Source: Bradyrhizobium viridifuturi (lineage in GTDB: Bacteria > Pseudomonadota > Alphaproteobacteria > Rhizobiales > Xanthobacteraceae). From it: 64,000 nucleotides of DNA. This document shows, one piece after another, positions 59,200 through 64,000 of this stretch (the first letter of the stretch is position 1; every line of letters begins with the position of its first letter). Where the stretch lies: positions 62,001 to 126,000 of the forward strand of contig NZ_LGTB01000011.1 of NCBI RefSeq assembly GCF_001238275.1. Reading direction: 5' to 3'. Both the position numbers and the translations under genes were made by a program. The notes under the pieces were generated by a model that made no database searches, was not told where the DNA came from, and was given only the letters and a program-made list of their open reading frames with translations.

Positions 59200-59619
59200 T
59201 TAGCTCTTCTTGAGGAGGTCGCGGATTTCCGTCAGCAGCACGACCTCGGCGGACGGCTTCGGCGGCTCGGCGGGCGCAGCCGCCTCCTTGCGCTTGAACT
59301 GGTTCATGGAGCGAATGACCATGAACAGCACGAACGCGACGATGATGAAATTCACGATCAGTGTGATGAAGCTGCCGTAAGCCAGCACCGCGCCCTGCTT
59401 CTTGGCATCGGCGAGGTTGGTGGCGACCACGTTCTTGGAGAGCGGGATGAAATAGTTGGAGAAGTCGAGACCGCCCAGCATGCCGACGATCGGCATGATG
59501 ATGTCGTTGACCAATGACGTGACGATGCCGCCGAAGGCCGCACCGATGATCACGCCGACGGCGAGGTCGACGACATTGCCTTTCATGGCGAAATCGCGGA
59601 ATTCCTTCAGCATCCCCAT
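59200..59619 (-). CDS. mscL: Large-conductance mechanosensitive channel
   Basis: Osmotic-shock emergency channel, 139 residues from ATG 59619 ([20 protein letters not shown]). TM1 is [25 protein letters not shown]2 is [20 protein letters not shown], with a C-terminal bundle ([14 protein letters not shown]). It ends one base before the smpB start; dapA lies upstream. Confidence 0.96.
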   Translation of the reverse strand: MGMLKEFRDFAMKGNVVDLAVGVIIGAAFGGIVTSLVNDIIMPIVGMLGGLDFSNYFIPLSKNVVATNLADAKKQGAVLAYGSFITLIVNFIIVAFVLFMVIRSMNQFKRKEAAAPAEPPKPSAEVVLLTEIRDLLKKS

Positions 59620-59672
59620 TCCCTTCTGTTCGACATTGCGCACGGCATTGTTTACGGCAGCACCGTCCCGGC

Positions 59673-60562
59673 TCAGTTGATCAGTCCGGCATGCACCATG
59701 GCGCTGCGGACGGCCTGGCGGGTGGATTCGGTGACCGGCACCATCGGCAGACGCAGCTTCTCCTCGAGCTTGCCGAGCAGCGACATCGCATACTTCACCG
59801 GCGCCGGATTGCTCTCGATGAACAGGTTGGTGTGCAGCGGCATCAGCTTGTCGTGGATCTTCAACGCGGTGGCGACGTCGCCTTCTGCCAGGCGGTCTGG
59901 AACTCGGAGCACAGCCGCGGCGCGACGTTCGAGGTGACCGAGATGCAGCCATGGCCGCCATGCGCCATGTAGCCGATGATGGTCGCGTCCTCGCCGGACA
60001 GCTGGTTGAAGTCCTCGCCCATCGCGGCGCGCTGCTGCGAGACCCGCACCATGCTGGCGGTCGCGTCCTTGACGCCGGCGATGTTCTTCAGCTCGAACAG
60101 CCGCTTCATGGTGTCGACCGACATGTCGATCACCGAGCGCGGCGGGATGTTGTAGATGATGATCGGAATGCCGATCGCATCGTTGATCGCCTTGAAGTGC
60201 TGGTACATGCCTTCCTGGGTCGGCTTGTTGTAGTACGGCGTCACCACCAGCACCGCGTTGGCGCCGGCCTTCTCGGCATGCTCGGCGAGCTCGATCGCCT
60301 CCTTGGTCGAATTCGACCCGGCGCCGGCGATCACCGGCACCCGGCCCTTGGCCTCCTCGATGCACCACTCGACCACGCGCTTGTGCTCGTCGTGGCTCAG
60401 CGTCGGGCTCTCACCCGTGGTGCCGACCGGCACCAGGCCGTGCGTGCCCTCGGCGATCTGCCAGTTCACAAGGCCGCGGAACGCCGCCTCATCGACCGAG
60501 CCGTTTTTGAAGGGCGTCACCAAGGCAGTGAATGATCCCCGGAATTTTGTCTTGGCTGCCAT
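59673..60562 (-). CDS. dapA: 4-hydroxy-tetrahydrodipicolinate synthase (frameshifted in this sequence)
   Basis: First committed step of lysine/diaminopimelate synthesis. The N-terminal 225 residues show [50 protein letters not shown] and the Schiff-base lysine in AGVKDAT. At about 59885 one base is missing: FQTAWQ should continue [18 protein letters not shown], found in the next frame, which ends [11 protein letters not shown] at 59673. One added C on the plus strand restores a gene of about 296 codons. Likely sequence error. Confidence 0.92.
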
Positions 60563-60890
60563 GGACTTCCTCCAAACGCTTCAGGCTAAAGGCTAGGTCG
60601 ACGGACCCTTGTTGTTGTCGTGCTTTACGTCCGTGCAACCGGCACCCGGTTGATGCGAAACGCCATGAAAGGCAATTCATATCGGGTCTGGCCGACAGGC
60701 GAAAGGGCCGTACCGTACCTATTCCCAACGGTAATCCGCGGCGCGCGAAACCGCTTCCAGCCGCGATTTTGCCGTTGTGCTGGCGCAAACAGCCGCACCG
60801 GCAGGCTTCTTAGTATTTTGTCTACGTTTTCAATCAAATAAGAACCCATGGCCCAAACGACCAGATGATTCGGGGCCGCAGAGGACTTCT
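60563..60890. other. Intergenic region between dapA and lytic transglycosylase
   Basis: About 330 bases with divergent promoters. The stretch at 60815-60850 is AT-rich (tctacgttttcaatcaaat) and may be the transglycosylase promoter. No gene seen. Confidence 0.45.
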
Positions 60891-63380
60891 GTGATCCGTT
60901 CCGTTCGCGCAGGCACATTGCGGTTGACGGCGCTGGCGACGAGCCTGGCGCTCATGATCGGCCTTGCCTCCATCACGCCCGATGCCCGGGCCGCCGAGGA
61001 TGCTCCAGCCGCAAAGCCGGCTGCGCAAGACACAGCTTCAAAGACCACAGCGCCGAAGACCACGGCTTCCAAGGCGGCTGCACCCAAGACCGGCGACGCC
61101 AAGAAGGGCGAAACCAAGCACGGCGCAGCCAAGACGGACACCACTAAGACGACTTCTTCCAAGTCCGGCGCGGCCAAGAGCGACGGTGCCAAGACCGGCG
61201 GCAAGGCCGCGGCTTCCAAGGCCACGGCTTCCAAGAGCGACACTCACAAGGCAGCGGCTCCGAAGACCACCGAGTCCAAGAGCACGGCGCCCAAGACCAC
61301 AGCATCCAAGACCACAGCATCCAAGCCGGCCACTCCTGCTGCAACAGGAAGTCTGCCGACCAACAAGCCGGCCCCCGCCCGCACTGCAGCCCCCGCGCTG
61401 GTTCCGGCAACCCGCCAGCATGCCGCGCCGATCGCGCGCAAGCCGGTGCTGCCTGCGGCGGTGGCCGCGACATCGTCGACGTCGCAGTCGGACAAGGAAG
61501 CGCTCGCCAGCGTCGTCGAGCTGTTGCGCAAGCGCAGGCCCTCCGACGCGACCGAGGCCGAGGCTTCGATCTCCGATCCGGTGGCGCGCAAGCTTGCCGA
61601 ATGGCTGATCCTGCGCAGCGAGGACAATGGCTCCTCGGTCGAGCGCTACCGCGCCTTCCTCGATGCCAATCCGAGTTGGCCCTCGCAGACCTTCCTGCGC
61701 CGCCGCATCGAGGCCTCGCTATGGGACGACCATCGCGACGACTCGACGGTCTGGGCCTGGTTCCAGAATGAATCGCCGGTCTCGGCCAAGGGCCGGCTTG
61801 CACTCGCCAAGGTCATGCTCGGACGCGGCGACCGCGGCAACGCCGAGCGCCTGGTCCGCGAAGCCTGGCGCAATGACGGGATGAGCGAGGAGACCGAAAC
61901 CACCGCGCTCGAAATGTTCGGCTCGTTCCTGACCGCCGCCGACCACAAGGCGCGCATGGATACGATGCTCTACGGCACCGACAACGAGGCAGCCGGCATC
62001 CGCGAGGCCAAGCGCCTCGGCTCCGGCTATCTGGCGCTCGCCAGGGCGCGCATCGCCGCCAACCGCAAGGGCTCGAACCTGCGCGCGCTGCTCGAAGCGG
62101 TGCCGAGCGAACTGACCGGCGACACCGGCTATCTGTTCGCCAAGATCCAGCTGCTCCGCCGCGAGGAGAAGTTCACGGACGCCGCGCGGCTGATGCTGAG
62201 CGCGCCGAAGGACCCCGCGCGGCTCTACAATGCCGACGAATGGTGGGTCGAGCGCCGCCTGCTGGCGCGCAAGATGATCGACGTCAACGAGTTTCGTACC
62301 GCCTATCTGATCGCGCGCGACGCGGCGCTGCCGGCCCGCGACATCTACAAAACCGAGCAGGAGTTCACCTCGGGCTGGATCGCGCTGCGCTTCCTCAACG
62401 ATCCCGCCCTCGCCTCCCAGCATTTCGCGCGGATCGGCGTCGGCAGCACCAACCCGACGGCGCTCGCGCGTGCCGGCTATTGGCAGGGCCGCGCCGCGGA
62501 AGCCGCCGGCCGCGGCCAGGAGGCGCGCGCGGCCTATGCACGCGCGGCCGAGCAATCCACTAGCTATTACGGCCAGCTCGCCCGCGCAAAACTCGGCCTG
62601 CCGCAGATCGAGCTGAACAGCGCGCCGCGCGGCCGCGGCGCCGACCGGCTGGAAATCGTGCGTGCGGTCGGACTGCTCTATGAAATCGACGCGCGCGAGC
62701 TCGCGATCCCGATCTTCGGCGACATGGGCGATAATGGCGATCCGGAAGCGCTGGCCGGTCTCGGCGAGCTCACCGCACGCCATGGCGATGCGCGCGGCAT
62801 GCTGCTGATGGGCAAGTCGGCGCTCAACCGCGGGCTGCCGTTCGACCACTATGCTTATCCGGTGAATGGCATTCCGTCGTTCCGCCAGGTCGGGCCGGAA
62901 GTCGAACAGAGCGTCGTCTACGCGATCGCGCGCCAGGAAAGCGCGTTCAATCCGGCCGTGGTGTCGCCGGCGCAGGCCTACGGCCTGATGCAGGTGACGC
63001 CCGACGCCGGGCGCTATGTCTGCAAGCGCGCCGGCATCGGCTTCGACCTCAACCGGATGAAGACCGACCCGGTCTACAATGCGATGCTCGGCGCGGCCGA
63101 GCTCGGCGGCCTGCTCGAGGACTATCGCGGCTCCTACATCCTGACCTTCGCCGCCTACAATGCCGGCCGCGGCAGCGTGAAGAAGTGGATCGAGCGCTAC
63201 GGCGACCCGCGCGACCCCAAGGTCGACGCGGTCGACTGGGTCGAGCTGATTCCGTTCTCGGAGACGCGGAACTACGTCCAGCGGATCATGGAGAACCTGC
63301 AGGTCTACCGCGCCCGCTTCGGCGGCGGCACCAGGTTGCAGATCGAGGCCGACCTGCACCGCGGCACCAGCGCGGAGTGA
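60891..63380 (+). CDS. Soluble lytic murein transglycosylase (Slt70-like)
   Basis: Cleaves peptidoglycan glycan strands in the periplasm. It is 829 residues from GTG 60891 with GAGGA upstream. After a signal peptide ending ARA comes an unusual linker of about 130 residues rich in Lys, Ala and Thr (TTAPKTTASKAAAPK type units). A superhelical alpha domain and a C-terminal SLT domain follow: ARQESAFNPAVVSPAQAYGLMQV with the catalytic Glu, and FAAYNAGRGSVKKWIERYG. The linker may bind cell-wall polymers. Confidence 0.93.
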   Translation: MIRSVRAGTLRLTALATSLALMIGLASITPDARAAEDAPAAKPAAQDTASKTTAPKTTASKAAAPKTGDAKKGETKHGAAKTDTTKTTSSKSGAAKSDGAKTGGKAAASKATASKSDTHKAAAPKTTESKSTAPKTTASKTTASKPATPAATGSLPTNKPAPARTAAPALVPATRQHAAPIARKPVLPAAVAATSSTSQSDKEALASVVELLRKRRPSDATEAEASISDPVARKLAEWLILRSEDNGSSVERYRAFLDANPSWPSQTFLRRRIEASLWDDHRDDSTVWAWFQNESPVSAKGRLALAKVMLGRGDRGNAERLVREAWRNDGMSEETETTALEMFGSFLTAADHKARMDTMLYGTDNEAAGIREAKRLGSGYLALARARIAANRKGSNLRALLEAVPSELTGDTGYLFAKIQLLRREEKFTDAARLMLSAPKDPARLYNADEWWVERRLLARKMIDVNEFRTAYLIARDAALPARDIYKTEQEFTSGWIALRFLNDPALASQHFARIGVGSTNPTALARAGYWQGRAAEAAGRGQEARAAYARAAEQSTSYYGQLARAKLGLPQIELNSAPRGRGADRLEIVRAVGLLYEIDARELAIPIFGDMGDNGDPEALAGLGELTARHGDARGMLLMGKSALNRGLPFDHYAYPVNGIPSFRQVGPEVEQSVVYAIARQESAFNPAVVSPAQAYGLMQVTPDAGRYVCKRAGIGFDLNRMKTDPVYNAMLGAAELGGLLEDYRGSYILTFAAYNAGRGSVKKWIERYGDPRDPKVDAVDWVELIPFSETRNYVQRIMENLQVYRARFGGGTRLQIEADLHRGTSAE

Positions 63381-63629
63381 GCCGGCGCGGCCGGTTTTCA
63401 ACAGCCTTGCGACCAGCAGCATGCAGGCTCCGCTAAATTCAACCTAACCCATTGTTATGTCTTCGATTTATTCCACTCAGGCGGACCTACACCGCCAAAT
63501 CGCGGCTCTATATAGAGGCTCTGCGCCCGCTCCGGGCTGACTGGCGGCCGAGTTGCCCCTAAATCACCTTGTCGCAATCTGAATCTGCCGCTTGCGGCTC
63601 AGCGCCCAGTCGGGCATATCGGCGCGACC

Positions 63630-63722
63630 GGAGAGGTGGCCGAGTGGCTGAAGGCAACGCTTTGCTAAAGCGTCATACGGTCTCAAGCTGTATCGAGGGT
63701 TCGAATCCCTCCCTCTCCGCCA
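63630..63722 (+). tRNA. tRNA-Ser (anticodon GCT)
   Basis: Class II tRNA of 93 bases with long variable arm. Acceptor GGAGAGG pairs with CCTCTCC, anticodon loop TTGCTAA gives GCT, T-loop GGTTCGAATCC; CCA is encoded. Confidence 0.96.
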
Positions 63723-63891
63723 GCCACACAACCGGCTGCCCAACGAGGGTGTCCAAGTATCTCCGTGGAGATATGCGGGCTTCGGCCCGCCGGGTGTGAG
63801 CCGGCAGTCACCTCCGCGTGAATGAAACATCATTCCCGGCGCCGCGAAGCGAGCACGCAACAAATCGCGCCCAGCATCGTCGCACTGTTTT

Positions 63892-64000
63892 TCACCTGAA
63901 CATTTCCGGGGTAAAGCCATGCAGCACCACGATGGCATTCAATTCCAGGATCTCGACCAGGTTTTGCGTAACGCCCAGCTTCGGCGCTCCGCCGACTTGA
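63892..64000 (-). CDS. Possible C-terminal end of a gene running off the window
   Basis: The minus-strand frame ending at TGA 63894-63892 reads as natural protein (GGAPKLGVTQNLVEILELNA, then IVVLHGFTPEMFR) with GC-rich third positions. An overlapping plus-strand frame from 63818 looks artificial. Too short to assign a family; the rest lies past the right edge. Confidence 0.4.
   Translation of the reverse strand, partial: QVGGAPKLGVTQNLVEILELNAIVVLHGFTPEMFR

Overview
The window reads as chromosomal DNA of a Bradyrhizobium-type alphaproteobacterium. It has high GC, a Bradyrhizobium/Rhodopseudomonas-type porin, a rhizobial HemB with a magnesium-type metal site, a K+-independent H+-pyrophosphatase, and the usual alphaproteobacterial housekeeping neighbourhoods. 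I worked by reading only; family names come from motif recognition, not from database searches.

Layout. 0-4 kb: a porin running off the left edge, a MarR regulator, and an orphan radical SAM/SPASM gene of lower GC3 beside tRNA-Pro(GGG). 4.2-8.9 kb, minus strand: CBP3-type cytochrome bc1 chaperone, DUF177, plsX, fabH, ihfA, MerR regulator. 9-10.6 kb: BamE-like lipoprotein and an orphan tricarboxylate-transporter binding protein. 10.7-19.2 kb, minus strand: a 51-aa gene, hppA, thiL, nusB, ribH, ribE, ribD, nrdR, glyA. 19.8-25.6 kb: a TonB-dependent siderophore receptor, then a complete tctC-tctB-tctA operon. 25.9-28.8 kb: small stress-type or unknown genes, including a 28-aa membrane peptide. 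28.9-33.4 kb: LdtR-like regulator, DUF6163, hemB, RDD protein, bpt. 33.4-38.5 kb: mntH facing a three-gene envelope module (TnpB-N/PspA-like fusion, YqiJ-like OB-fold protein, YqiK-type flotillin). 38.5-45.3 kb: MFS exporter, class III cyclase, EamA exporter divergent from an XRE regulator, MBL hydrolase, His-rich cation diffusion facilitator. 45.4-56.3 kb, minus strand: the conserved run rpoZ, rsh, pdxJ, acpS, lepB, rnc, era, recO, parC. 56.6-63.7 kb: NYN-domain protein, family-5 uracil-DNA glycosylase, peroxiredoxin, smpB, mscL, dapA, soluble lytic transglycosylase, tRNA-Ser(GCU).

Two results stand out. First, five genes (porin, glyA, a CDF transporter, rsh, dapA) each carry one apparent single-base loss in a short G or C run. 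As glyA, rsh and dapA are core genes, base-calling or assembly error is the simplest explanation, and I annotate them as single genes. Second, the first gene of the PspA/YqiJ/flotillin operon opens with about 160 residues resembling the N-terminal part of a TnpB nuclease. This is joined in frame to a PspA-like coiled coil that has its own strong internal ribosome binding site. A perfect inverted repeat sits just before the start. This possible domestication of a transposon nuclease domain at a membrane-stress operon is the best candidate here for something undescribed.
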